Source: JTS-RE37 sp963756115
Lineage (GTDB): Bacteria > Bacteroidota > Bacteroidia > Flavobacteriales > Flavobacteriaceae
DNA: 64,000 nt
Reading direction: 5' to 3'
NCBI GenBank assembly: GCA_963756115.1
Contig: CAVWMN010000010.1
Location: 496,001-560,000 of the forward strand
Positions 44,644-53,191 of the stretch are shown in pieces. The notes below the pieces were generated by a model. That model was not told the DNA's origin, searched no databases, and saw only the letters and a program-made list of their open reading frames with translations. The position numbers and the translations under genes are program-made. Within the stretch, counting starts at the first letter, position 1. Each line of letters begins with the position of its first letter.

Positions 44644-44937
44644 ATGAAAAGCTATGATACCTTGATTGAAGCCCTTAACGACCTTAAGGAAAGGGGCTAT
44701 ACAGATGATTTTAACCTGAAACCCGATTACCTGGAATGCCATTCCAAAGAGCTGCGATTACACCCGGAAAACTTTAAGGTAGACGAGATGTACCGGTTTG
44801 AGGGGATGAGCAACCCGGATGACAACAGTATTCTATTTGCCATTTCCTCAGATACCGGGGTGAAGGGGGTTTTGGTGGATGCCTATGGTATGTATGCCGA
44901 CAGTATCAATGACGCTATGCGCTTAAAGTTACGGTAA
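44644..44937 (+). CDS. Small conserved flavobacterial protein
   Basis: 97 residues with no signal peptide. Contains TLIEALNDLKERGYTDDFNL, YRFEGMSNPDDNSILFAISS and KGVLVDAYGMYAD. Relatives are common in Flavobacteriia, where databases often call them 'phosphoribosylpyrophosphate synthetase', a name that does not fit so short a protein without a PRPP motif. I do not assign a function. It follows the copper oxidase by 30 bp and may be read with that operon. Confidence 0.75.
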   Translation: MKSYDTLIEALNDLKERGYTDDFNLKPDYLECHSKELRLHPENFKVDEMYRFEGMSNPDDNSILFAISSDTGVKGVLVDAYGMYADSINDAMRLKLR

Positions 44938-44956
44938 ATCACATTGGCTGATCATT

Positions 44957-45565
44957 TTAAAATGACAACCCTGTTGCCGGCACCCCCGCTAAAATTAATG
45001 GTTGCACTTCCCCCGGTTGCAGGTCACCCAGATACAAGGTCCCGATGCGCACGCGTATGAGCCTTAGCGTTGGGTATCCAACTGCTGCAGTCATTTTGCG
45101 CACCTGCCGGAACTTGCCTTCGGTCACTACAATTCGTACCCATGACCCAGGGCGGTGGCGTCCTATCCGTATCCTGGGGTCCGGAGGCGGAAAATGGGGA
45201 ACTAGATCCAGCTTTTCTGCCTTGCATGGTTTCGTAACATAACGCCTGCCGGAAAAACCAATTTCAACTCCAGCGGCAAGGCATTGCAGCGCTGCATCGG
45301 TGATCTCTCCGTCGAGTTGTACAATGTATTCCTTTTCGACCCCGGCCCGATTAATCCGGTCGCTTAATTTCCCGTTTGAGGTAAGGAGCAGTAACCCTTC
45401 CGATTTTTCATCCAGCCTTCCCACTGGCATAATGCCTTCCGGGAAGGTAAAACCCGCACTTAAAAATATTTTTTTCCGGATGTCCCGCGGGTCATTGGAG
45501 GCTAATTGGGAGAGCACCCCATAAGGCTTGTACATTTTAAAATGCAAGTGTGTTGATTTGGCCAT
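44957..45565 (-). CDS. RluE/RsuA-family rRNA pseudouridine synthase
   Basis: 202 residues from ATG 45565 (MAKSTHLHFKMYKPYGVLSQ); the longer frame to 45814 would run into the DUF4386 gene. Catalytic aspartate in MPVGRLDEKSEGLLLLTS; KEYIVQLDG and KFRQVRKMTAAVGYPTLRL are typical of the RsuA/RluE group. It converts a uridine in ribosomal RNA to pseudouridine. There is no S4 domain, as in RluE. TATCTTTG at 45571-45578 on this strand is a -7 box only 5 bases before the ATG, which would make an almost leaderless message. Confidence 0.92.
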   Translation of the reverse strand: MAKSTHLHFKMYKPYGVLSQLASNDPRDIRKKIFLSAGFTFPEGIMPVGRLDEKSEGLLLLTSNGKLSDRINRAGVEKEYIVQLDGEITDAALQCLAAGVEIGFSGRRYVTKPCKAEKLDLVPHFPPPDPRIRIGRHRPGSWVRIVVTEGKFRQVRKMTAAVGYPTLRLIRVRIGTLYLGDLQPGEVQPLILAGVPATGLSF

Positions 45566-45660
45566 GCAGCCAAAGATAGTCAAGAAATGGAGTTGCCTGT
45601 TGTTTCTTCCGTTCCCTGAATGATGTTCATAGCAGGGCGTGTTTCCAAACAGGAAACACA

Positions 45661-46350
45661 TTAGGTTGCCAGGTGCGTGCGATTTGCCCCTTTTATCAAA
45701 AGCCATAAGCCAAAGGCGAGTTCCCCCAGAAAGCAGGGGACCAGAATGTAGGGTAGGAGGTATGCGGATAAATGGGGGACAAGGAAGTGGGTTAGACTGT
45801 TCACAAGGTAACACCCGCCGGCAAAGGCCATCAATATTCCAAGAAACCAGGGGAAAAGCTTTGATTTAATTATCAGGAACCCTGCCAGTATACAAACCAC
45901 CCCAAAAAACAACAAAGCAAGGTCATATCCCACAGACTGATAACTCAGCGTCTGGTACGCCAGTGAATGTACTTCCTCCGGACTGACAGAAATCCGGACG
46001 CCATTCTTTAGGATCAGCAGCGCTTCATATTGATATAATAAACTCATACTTTCAATTGAAAGTGATAAAACATTGAATATCAACATGCATATTGCCAATA
46101 AAGGGTTCGTATTCCTGAAGAGGAAATACAGTATTGCCCATAAGTACAGGGCGGAAAGTATGATGATACAGTGTGCAACGAAACCCAGGCGGAACAAGAG
46201 TTCATTTTGTATGATATTGGCTGCGGTCGTGGCAGGATCCCCATGGACCGTCAATTTCTCCAAAACAAAAAGTTGGGCAAAAATACCACCTGCAATAATG
46301 ATCATATAAAGCAGTCCGGCAATTTGCGTAACCTTCCTGTCTGTGTACAT
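45661..46350 (-). CDS. DUF4386 membrane protein
   Basis: 229 residues from ATG 46350 (MYTDRKVTQIAGLLYM); an ATG at 46389 adds 13 residues and is less typical. Six to seven hydrophobic helices; IAGLLYMIIIAGGIFAQLFV is the typical opening of DUF4386, which occurs widely in Bacteroidota and Actinobacteria without known function. Inner membrane. An inverted repeat TGTTTCC/GGAAACA (45640-45658) lies just after its stop and may aid termination. Confidence 0.82.
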   Translation of the reverse strand: MYTDRKVTQIAGLLYMIIIAGGIFAQLFVLEKLTVHGDPATTAANIIQNELLFRLGFVAHCIIILSALYLWAILYFLFRNTNPLLAICMLIFNVLSLSIESMSLLYQYEALLILKNGVRISVSPEEVHSLAYQTLSYQSVGYDLALLFFGVVCILAGFLIIKSKLFPWFLGILMAFAGGCYLVNSLTHFLVPHLSAYLLPYILVPCFLGELAFGLWLLIKGANRTHLAT

Positions 46351-46896
46351 AATCGGAGTGGTTTTAGCTGTAAGACGCAATGGGGTCATTAATGTAACAG
46401 GCAGGCACTAAAATCTTTTTGAAAAGATCCCGGTAAAAACGTTAAGGAGAAGGGAATGGTTGTTTTCCGCCAGGAAATAAGCATCGTGCCCAGCGGGGAA
46501 TACCCATGATGTTATAGGTGGAAAACCGGGTATGTGGGCCTTCTTACCGGGCGATCCAGCCCATGCTGTGGTAAATACTGTAATACCGTTTCATACACCA
46601 GCCTTCCTTGAGACTGTAGTAAAGACTTCTTTTGTCATAGGTCATTACTGCTGTTTTCATGATACAAGATTTTATGTTAATTCTTACTATAAAGACGACT
46701 GGAAAGCGAATTTGTTACGCGTACTACTAAGTGAACGAATGGAATGCTGAATATATTTCGATGCACCTCTGCTGATTCCATACTAAGTTGTGAAAGTGGC
46801 ATTTTGCGGGGTGAAGAGGTGATACTACGGTTCTGGCGGGATCTGAAAGTCCCAGCAATCGCCGTGGATATTAAAAATATTTTGTAACTAGCTGCC
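46351..46896. other. Intergenic region, at most one tiny gene
   Basis: About 545 bp between divergent genes. The only candidate is a minus-strand ORF of 38 codons (46544-46660). The plus-strand frame 46532-46750 overlaps it, ends out of any conserved context and lacks a promoter. Nothing else is recognisable. Confidence 0.5.
46544..46660 (-). CDS. Possible 38-residue basic miniprotein
   Basis: ATG to TAA, 38 codons: begins MKTAVMTYDKRSLYYSLKEG and contains MKRYYSIYHSMGW. Rich in Tyr, Lys and Arg. No recognisable family, no clear promoter. It could be a real small basic protein or chance; the codons look plausible but it is too short to judge. Confidence 0.25.
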   Translation of the reverse strand: MKTAVMTYDKRSLYYSLKEGWCMKRYYSIYHSMGWIAR

Positions 46897-48321
46897 ATGT
46901 TAGAACGCCTCAGAGAACTGGAAGAATTATCCCGCAAACTGGAACCCTCCCCGGGGGAAAGGTCGCTTTGGAACAAATCCGTCGAAAGGTATGCGGACCG
47001 CTTTTTGGATGAGTTTAATCAGGATCACACCTTTGTGCAGTCCGAAGAGATGGGCAGCAAAATATATGATTTCCCGATTGGTGAACATGGCAGGCCGCTG
47101 GACGACATACTGGAATGCCTCCGGGAAAATGTGGATACCCCCAACCTGAATCCCGCATCAGGCGGACACTTTGGGTATATCCCCGGGGGCGGGGTTTATA
47201 CCACAGCACTTGGCGATTACCTGGCAGCGGTTACCAACCGGTATGCCGGTATCTTTTTTGCCTGCCCGGGCGGGGTTCGGATGGAAAATATGATGCTGCG
47301 GTGGATGTGCACCATGGTAGGTTATCCTTCCGATGCACTCGGTAACCTTACTTCCGGGGGTTCATTGGCTACCCTGTCGGCTGTCACGACGGCCAGGGAT
47401 ACCCGGGGGATCAGGGCAAGGGATATTGAGCGGACGGTCATCTATATGACCAGGCAGTTACACCATTGCGTGGAAAAGGCCCTGCGGATAGCAGGGCTGG
47501 AGGAGGGTATCCTCCGCTATATCCCGATGGATCCCCGGTTTAAAATGAAACCGGCTTTGCTTAAAAAGCAGATAAAGGCCGATCAAAAAGCAGGTTTGCT
47601 TCCTTTTATGGTCTTTGCTTCCGCAGGAACCACAGATACAGGGGCCATAGATCCCCTGGAAGAGATTGGCATTATTGCCAGGGAAAATGGGGTCTGGTAC
47701 CACATAGATGCAGCCTATGGGGGGTTTTTTATGCTATCGGATTTATTAAAGCCGGCATTCAAAGGCACGGAATTATCAGATTCCATGGCGATCGACCCTC
47801 ACAAAGGCCTGTTTTTGTCCTATGGGATAGGTGCGATTTTGATCCGGGACACCAAATCCCTGTATGATACCCACCAACAGACAGCCGGCTATATGCAGGA
47901 TGCCTTTAGCAGGGATGATGACCCTTCACCTGCAGACCTCTCCCCGGAACTCACCAAACATTTCCGTGGGTTGCGGATGTGGCTCTCCCTGCAATTGATG
48001 GGGATTGCCCCTTTCAGGGCTGCCCTGGAGGAGAAGGTGCTTCTCTGCAACTTCTTTTACCGGGAAATACAGCAAATGGGTTTTCATGTTGGGCCACCCC
48101 CGGAACTGTCCATCTGCATCTTCCGGTATGTCCCGGCTTCCGGGGAGGCCAATGCATTTAATGAACAGTTGATAGAAGCTTTCAAAAAAGATGGCCGTGT
48201 ATTTCTTTCTTCCACCACCCTGGACGGGGTATTTTGGATTCGCTTTGCCTGCCTTTCGTTCCGCACTCACCTGCAGCAGGTGCAGCTGACACTGCAATTA
48301 GTAAGATCTTTCATAGCATAG
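46897..48321 (+). CDS. Group II PLP-dependent decarboxylase
   Basis: 474 residues. Lys303 in IDPHKGLF binds PLP; Asp271 in YHIDAAYGG; His189/190 in TRQLHHCVEKA stacks on the cofactor. GHFGYIPGGGVYTTALGDYL at the start replaces the HPRFFAW stretch of the first decarboxylase, so the two belong to different subgroups; this one is closer to the aspartate/glutamate/tyrosine-type set. It releases CO2 from an amino acid to give an amine. An APC-type permease is encoded 0.9 kb downstream on the same strand and could supply substrate or export amine. Confidence 0.88.
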   Translation: MLERLRELEELSRKLEPSPGERSLWNKSVERYADRFLDEFNQDHTFVQSEEMGSKIYDFPIGEHGRPLDDILECLRENVDTPNLNPASGGHFGYIPGGGVYTTALGDYLAAVTNRYAGIFFACPGGVRMENMMLRWMCTMVGYPSDALGNLTSGGSLATLSAVTTARDTRGIRARDIERTVIYMTRQLHHCVEKALRIAGLEEGILRYIPMDPRFKMKPALLKKQIKADQKAGLLPFMVFASAGTTDTGAIDPLEEIGIIARENGVWYHIDAAYGGFFMLSDLLKPAFKGTELSDSMAIDPHKGLFLSYGIGAILIRDTKSLYDTHQQTAGYMQDAFSRDDDPSPADLSPELTKHFRGLRMWLSLQLMGIAPFRAALEEKVLLCNFFYREIQQMGFHVGPPPELSICIFRYVPASGEANAFNEQLIEAFKKDGRVFLSSTTLDGVFWIRFACLSFRTHLQQVQLTLQLVRSFIA

Positions 48322-48423
48322 CCGGGTCCCCAAACTGCAGGTGACCGCTTAACGTTGGAGATCCGGGTTGTCCGGATTTATGCATATGGCGGGAATCCGG
48401 ACATTCGTAAGGCAGCCCCTGTA

Positions 48424-48431
48424 TACTTTTG
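48424..48431 (+). promoter_or_regulatory. -7 box (TACTTTTG) of the membrane-protein gene
   Basis: Exact TAnnTTTG match, 25 bases before the ATG at 48457. It supports that start over the upstream in-frame ATG at 48355. Confidence 0.5.
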
Positions 48432-48456
48432 CCCTGTAACAGTAAACTACAAGGTC

Positions 48457-49167
48457 ATGAAAGCAAGAATCAGATTAGGAATGGCAACCGCAGTACTATT
48501 TTTAGGGTTATCATCTTCGGGGCAGGTGGCTGAGGGACACCGGCCACAGCATGACATTGACCTCGCATTTGGAAGTTCCTTTGGAGGTCCTGCTCATAAC
48601 ATGTTGAAAATTATGCAACAATACGGATACAATTATTACCACCCGGGACTATTTTTCGGGCCCGTACAGTATCCTGTAAAAGATCGGGGTGGAATGAATA
48701 TTGCACTGACCTATAGCCACAGCCTGGAGCATGACGGAAAGCTTGCCGCCGAACTTGCATTTTCGCGCGTAGGCGTGGCAAGCGGGTATAGTGGTACATA
48801 CGGGCCGCTATCTGTTGGCTTTAAGTCCATTGTACTTGCAACATACTATGCATACAGGAAAAAACCAATGGAATTCCGGGTAGGCCCCACCGTGCAATAC
48901 AATATAGTATACAATGATTATATACCTGAAAACAAGACAACCATTGACCACGGTATTTCCTTCGGCATATTGGGGGGTATGGGAATCGGATTCTGGAACG
49001 GGAAGGTTACCTATGGAAAACTTACCGGGGAATACCGGTTGACCTATGCGAATAGCATGGGGCCGTTCCCCGCGATGAATAATCAGAACAATGACGCTGA
49101 AATTCCTGAAAGCAAACTGAATTTCAGCCAGGGGGCCGTTAACTTTGTTTTTGGGATCCATATTTGA
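48457..49167 (+). CDS. Exported beta-barrel-like outer-membrane protein
   Basis: 236 residues from ATG 48457. Signal peptide about 1-24 (LGLSSSGQ). The rest alternates short amphipathic strands (IDLAFGSSFG, GGMNIALTYSHSLEH, LAAELAFSRVGVAS, PMEFRVGPTVQYNIVY, GKLTGEYRLTYANS) and ends in GAVNFVFGIHI, with a hydrophobic last strand as in outer-membrane barrels. No specific family recognised. It lies between the decarboxylase and the permease. Confidence 0.7.
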   Translation: MKARIRLGMATAVLFLGLSSSGQVAEGHRPQHDIDLAFGSSFGGPAHNMLKIMQQYGYNYYHPGLFFGPVQYPVKDRGGMNIALTYSHSLEHDGKLAAELAFSRVGVASGYSGTYGPLSVGFKSIVLATYYAYRKKPMEFRVGPTVQYNIVYNDYIPENKTTIDHGISFGILGGMGIGFWNGKVTYGKLTGEYRLTYANSMGPFPAMNNQNNDAEIPESKLNFSQGAVNFVFGIHI

Positions 49168-49244
49168 AATCCAGGTATCCCTGCCGGGGGCCGCAGTTTT
49201 ACCAAATGATGGGGTAATCATGTCGTTTAGTATCTTTAATCCAA

Positions 49245-50546
49245 ATGAAAGCGCCATCCACCATTGGAGTATACACGGCCACAGCCATCGTGATTGCCAA
49301 TATGATCGGGGCCGGGATTTTTACCAGCCTGGGTTTCCAGCTCGAATCGGTCACGAATACCTGGTCCCTGCTCATCCTATGGTCGCTTGGGGCACTGATG
49401 GCAATTTGTGGTGCCCTCAGTTACGCAGAACTGGGTACTTTCTGGCCACGGTCCGGCGGAGAATACCATTTCCTGTCCAAAGCATTCCACCCAGTTCCCG
49501 GTTATCTATCCGGCTGGGTGTCCCTCACGGTAGGGTTTTCAGCCCCGGTTGCCCTTTCCGGGATGGCTATCGGTGAATATGTTGCGCCTTATATGGGTAT
49601 ACCCGGATGGCTTTTGACGGTGCTGGTTATTTTATTTATCAGTATGATGCATTCCGTAAGCCTTCGCAGGAGCAGCCTCCTTCAAAACACCACCACCTTA
49701 TTGAAGCTGCTACTGATCGGGGTATTGCTGTATTTCGGGTTAAGCAGCACAACTGTTGCTTCCGCTTTGTCCTGGGATTCCGGCTGGCAGGAAGAAATAC
49801 TGCTCCCGGCTTTTGCCGTTTCCTTTGTGTTTGTAAGTTTTTCCTATTCGGGATGGAATGCAGCTGCCTACCTGGTCGAAGAGATCCGGGATGCCCGGAA
49901 GAACCTGCCCAGGGCCCTTTTAGTTGGCACCGGGGTGGTCAGTGTACTGTATCTGCTGCTGAATTATGTATTCCTCAGGCATAATTCCCTGGCCAGCCTC
50001 CAGGGGCAGTTGGAAGTTGGTCAACTAACCGCTAACGTGCTTTTCGGGGAAGCAGGGGGGGAGCTCATAAGTTTTGGGATAGGGATATTGCTGCTGTCAG
50101 GAATCAGCGCCATGGTATGGGCTGGCCCGCGCATTACCCAGGTAATGGGTGAGGATTACAAACTCTGGCGTTGGTTTTCCAGGAAAACCCGTAACCACAT
50201 CCCGGTACGTGCCATCTGGCTGCAAACTGCCATTACCCTGATACTGGTGGTAACAGGGACCTTCCAGCAGGTATTGATCTACAGTGGTTTTGTACTGCAA
50301 CTGTTCGCCGCACTTACCGTCGCCGCGGTTTTTAGGGTGCGCAGGAAGCCACCGGTACCCAATGGGTTTCGCAGCCCGTTTTTCCCGATTCCACAGTTGC
50401 TTTTCCTGGGGATGAGCCTGTGGGTATTACTGTATTTGCTGGTTGCCCAGCCCCTTGAATCAGCAATTGGACTCTTAAACGTGGTTATAGGGATGCTGGT
50501 CTTTAAGATGGACAGTCGCAACCCGGTTGAGTTCCCACGCGAATGA
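49245..50546 (+). CDS. APC-superfamily amino acid permease
   Basis: 433 residues with twelve hydrophobic helices. The first carries the APC signature TAIVIANMIGAGIFTSLGF; SYAELGTFWPRSGGEYHFLSKAFHP follows in helix 3. Typical of LAT/YbeC-like transporters that move neutral or aromatic amino acids or exchange them for amines. Inner membrane. With the decarboxylase gene upstream it could form a substrate/amine exchange pair (inference from distance; a barrel-protein gene lies between them). Confidence 0.9.
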   Translation: MKAPSTIGVYTATAIVIANMIGAGIFTSLGFQLESVTNTWSLLILWSLGALMAICGALSYAELGTFWPRSGGEYHFLSKAFHPVPGYLSGWVSLTVGFSAPVALSGMAIGEYVAPYMGIPGWLLTVLVILFISMMHSVSLRRSSLLQNTTTLLKLLLIGVLLYFGLSSTTVASALSWDSGWQEEILLPAFAVSFVFVSFSYSGWNAAAYLVEEIRDARKNLPRALLVGTGVVSVLYLLLNYVFLRHNSLASLQGQLEVGQLTANVLFGEAGGELISFGIGILLLSGISAMVWAGPRITQVMGEDYKLWRWFSRKTRNHIPVRAIWLQTAITLILVVTGTFQQVLIYSGFVLQLFAALTVAAVFRVRRKPPVPNGFRSPFFPIPQLLFLGMSLWVLLYLLVAQPLESAIGLLNVVIGMLVFKMDSRNPVEFPRE

Positions 50547-50611
50547 TGTAGTGCCTTTAAGGCTGGGTGCGGGAAGGAAATATGACTATATTTAAGAGCA
50601 GAAGAAATAGT

Positions 50612-51046
50612 ATGAAAATAGATTTTCCCACCAGGACCATCTTTTACACCATCGAGAACGCCATCAAACAATACCGGAAGATGAGCCAGAAACACATATC
50701 GGAAGTAGTGGGGGATATTACCATAGACCAGGCCCTGGTGCTGATCCTGCTACAACAGAATCCCGATTATTCCCAGGTGGAGATCGCGGAGATATTGTTC
50801 AAGGATTACGCTTCCATCACCCGGATGATCCAATTGATGGTCCGGAACGGATACCTGAAACGCAGCATCCATAAAGAAGATAAGCGCAGATCCGCCTTAC
50901 AGATCACAAAAAAAGGATTGGCAGAAATAGAATTGCTGATCCCTGTGATCAGTGACAACCGGTCCAAGGCATTGCAGGATATAAGTCCGGAAGAGATTAT
51001 CATATTGAATACGATACTTCAAAAACTAATCAACAACTGCAAATGA
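50612..51046 (+). CDS. MarR-family transcriptional regulator
   Basis: 144 residues from ATG 50612 (MKIDFPTRTIFY...); ATG 50582 and GTG 50567 are alternatives. Winged-helix fold: ITIDQALVLILLQQNPDYSQVEIAEILFKDYASITRMIQLMVRNGYLKRS, then the wing IHKEDKRRSALQITKKG with the usual D-x-R-x-x. A dimeric repressor released by small ligands. Target unknown: the permease upstream or the fasciclin gene downstream. Confidence 0.9.
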   Translation: MKIDFPTRTIFYTIENAIKQYRKMSQKHISEVVGDITIDQALVLILLQQNPDYSQVEIAEILFKDYASITRMIQLMVRNGYLKRSIHKEDKRRSALQITKKGLAEIELLIPVISDNRSKALQDISPEEIIILNTILQKLINNCK

Positions 51047-51461
51047 AGACATTGTAAACTGTCACAGTGTCACAAAAAAAGATACCCCGTTTTCCGGAAT
51101 ACCGCCTAATTTAGCTCGCGCTGAATCCACTGACGGGTTTAGGGATGTACAAGGTACCTTGTTTGAAGGTTGATGCGTAACCGGACTGTTCGTATTTTGA
51201 TGATATACTAAAATTAAACAATAATTTCCTATTTAATTGATATATCAAATATATTTAACAAAATTGCAACATTTTTTTAAGGAACAAGTAGAATTTTCAG
51301 TAGCAGTGGATGTCCATACCGCTCGATGAACTGCCTGTAAAACCCGGCAGGATGGAGGTTTGGTGCTCAATAGCTTAAATTTAAGCCTGTATCAGTTGGG
51401 GTCTGCGGACCATGCTGTTTTTTATTGTAAATTCAAGTACAAACTTTTAAAATAATGAACC
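51047..51461. other. Intergenic region with a TGTCACA direct repeat
   Basis: 415 bp with no gene seen. Right after the MarR stop are two TGTCACA copies (51060-51066 and 51068-51074). The stretch 51200-51290 is very A/T-rich. No exact TAnnTTTG box was found ahead of the fasciclin gene. Confidence 0.5.
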
Positions 51462-52109
51462 ATGCATCTAAAATATAGCTTAAAAGATCTCGGAAAAAGT
51501 TTCATTCCGTTCATTGGACTCCTGTGCTTTATGGTCTTTTATGTAGGTTGTAAAGAAGATAAAAAGGAAGCAGAAAAAATGGAATCCCCTGCTACGGCAG
51601 AAGCAGAGGCTGCTATTGAGGCGGAGTTGGAAAAGGACAGGTTGCGCACAGAAGCCGTTTCTTCCAGTATAGCCGGCAAAGCAATGGCCTCCCGGGACCT
51701 GGATACCCTTGTTACGGCGCTTAAAGCAGCTGATCTTGCAGATATGTTTTCCCAACCGGGCAACTTCACCGTTTTCGCACCAACCGATAACGCATTTGCC
51801 AAACTTAAAAAAGGCACCCTGGACGATTTGTTAAAACCTGAAAACAAGGAGGAATTGCGCAAAGTCATGCAATATCACGTGGTAAATGGCCGTATCACTG
51901 CAGACCAATTGTCAAAAGCCATAGCGAATAGCAAAGGGAAGTATTCCTTTAAAACGGTTTCAGGGGACGAACTTACCGCTATGATGGATAAGGGACAGAT
52001 CGTGATACGGGATGGGCGGGGTAAGAAATCCCAGGTAGTCCGGGGCAATGTCGTAGCCTCCAATGGCGTCATCCATATCATCAATGATGTCCTTTTAGTC
52101 AAAAAATAA
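51462..52109 (+). CDS. Fasciclin-domain lipoprotein
   Basis: 215 residues. Leader ends in VFYVGC, a lipobox, so the protein is lipid-anchored. An acidic helical spacer (about 32-65) leads to one fasciclin domain (about 75-213) with the two conserved blocks: FTVFAPTDNAFAKL (H1) and VVASNGVIHIINDVLL (H2), plus the intervening YHVVNGR. Fasciclin domains mediate adhesion to carbohydrates or proteins. Single gene with its own terminator. Confidence 0.92.
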   Translation: MHLKYSLKDLGKSFIPFIGLLCFMVFYVGCKEDKKEAEKMESPATAEAEAAIEAELEKDRLRTEAVSSSIAGKAMASRDLDTLVTALKAADLADMFSQPGNFTVFAPTDNAFAKLKKGTLDDLLKPENKEELRKVMQYHVVNGRITADQLSKAIANSKGKYSFKTVSGDELTAMMDKGQIVIRDGRGKKSQVVRGNVVASNGVIHIINDVLLVKK

Positions 52110-52134
52110 ACATATGTAAAATAGCTGGAAGTCC

Positions 52135-52158
52135 TCCCGCCTGCCGGCGGGATTTTTT
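52135..52158 (+). terminator. Rho-independent terminator of the fasciclin gene
   Basis: Perfect 7-bp stem TCCCGCC (52135-52141) / GGCGGGA (52146-52152), loop TGCC, then TTTTTT. It lies 25 bp after the stop. Confidence 0.9.
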
Positions 52159-52186
52159 AACGGTTTGCAGGCGCCTCATTATACAG

Positions 52187-52644
52187 TCAGGCCCGCAGCC
52201 ATACATAACGCATTTTATAGGGAGTTTGAATACGTACCGACAGGTTGATAACGCCCCATGCAGTTGCGAGGTCTCTTTTCGGGTCCGTGGGGTCCAAAGC
52301 CCCGGCTAGCTGGTCCATGTCAAATCCAAATAATTCCTTCATGGCCTGGGAATTTTCCTTCTGGAGATCAGCCACATCCCAGGTTATCCTGAGTATAAAT
52401 TCAGTTTTATACGGACTGTCCATGTCATCGTTGCGCCTGGTTTGCCAGGTAACACCTTGATCTCCTTCATTGTATACGATGCTGCCGTTCGCTAAATTAT
52501 TGTCGTTGTCTAGCGGAAACGCTACGGACCATGAAAAGGATGCCGGTTCACGCAGGGTATTTATTTATCCGAAAGTGTTAACCCATTTATAGGGAATTCA
52601 ATTACTTGCCATTTATTTTCCGGTTCAAGGGACAGGCAAATCAA
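52187..52644 (-). pseudogene. Frameshifted gene remnant
   Basis: The intact minus-strand frame ends at 52187 and its first ATG is at 52423, but protein-like sequence continues upstream in the same frame without a start: ASFSWSVAFPLDNDNNLANG and SIVYNEGDQGVTWQTRRNDD. It reaches a stop near 52567. There the +1-shifted frame continues smoothly upstream as ENKWQVIEFPINGLTLSDK back to a possible TTG at 52644. Adding one A to the AAA run at 52564-52566 would join the two into one frame (...SDK-INTLREP...). So this is either a pseudogene made by a 1-base loss or a sequencing error; otherwise only a 78-residue ORF (52187-52423) remains. No family recognised. Confidence 0.5.
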
Positions 52645-52667
52645 TAAAATATAAAAATCGATACAAC

Positions 52668-53174
52668 ATGATTAAACCCAGGACTAAAACCCCCGACATA
52701 ACAATCAATTTGGTTAACGGTACTAAATGGATCCTGCAGGAACAACATCCGGAACATTTTACGATGGTTATCTTTTACCGCGGTAAACACTGCCCGGTTT
52801 GTAAAACCTATCTTGAAACACTCCAGGAGAAAATCCCGCACTTTACAGAATATGGAATCAACATCATAGCGCTGAGTTCTGATACAAAAGAAAAAGCTGA
52901 GCAGACCTATAAAGAGTGGAAGATTGCTGATGTCCCTGTTGGATATGGCTTTCAAATAAATGATGCCCGGGAATGGGGTTTGTTCATATCCAAAGGGGTA
53001 AAAGAAGAACCGGATCACTTCATTGAACCAGGGCTATTCCTCATCAAACCGGATGGGACTTTGTACAGTGCGTCCATCCAAAGCATGCCGTTTGCCCGGC
53101 CGGAATTTGATGCGATGCTCAAAGCAATACGCTATATAATCAAAAAAGAATACCCGGCCCGGGGTGAAGCCTGA
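52668..53174 (+). CDS. AhpC/TSA (peroxiredoxin-like) protein
   Basis: 168 residues, thioredoxin fold. FYRGKHCPVCKTYLETLQ has two cysteines, Cys42 and Cys45, as a CxxC pair where the peroxidatic cysteine of AhpC/TSA stands; IIALSSDTKEKAEQTY and LFLIKPDGTLY follow in family order. It probably reduces peroxides or disulfides in the cytosol, since no signal peptide is present. Its start lies 23 bp from the possible start of the divergent pseudogene. Confidence 0.85.
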   Translation: MIKPRTKTPDITINLVNGTKWILQEQHPEHFTMVIFYRGKHCPVCKTYLETLQEKIPHFTEYGINIIALSSDTKEKAEQTYKEWKIADVPVGYGFQINDAREWGLFISKGVKEEPDHFIEPGLFLIKPDGTLYSASIQSMPFARPEFDAMLKAIRYIIKKEYPARGEA

Positions 53175-53191
53175 GCGCACTCACGCCCCGA

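Noticed and set aside
44644..44937. Naming the 97-residue protein a PRPP synthetase
   Set aside because: The name is used in databases for similar proteins, but the length and the lack of a PRPP-binding motif make it untenable.
44952..44965. Perfect palindrome TCATTTTAAAATGA between convergent genes
   Set aside because: Short and A/T-rich, overlapping a stop codon, with no T-run; likely chance.
45566..45814. N-terminal 83-residue extension of the pseudouridine synthase
   Set aside because: Would overlap the 3' end of the DUF4386 gene; the family starts at the KMYKPYGVLSQ stretch.
46532..46750. 72-codon plus-strand ORF in the 46.4-46.9 kb gap
   Set aside because: No recognisable motif or promoter; overlaps a slightly more plausible minus-strand mini-ORF.
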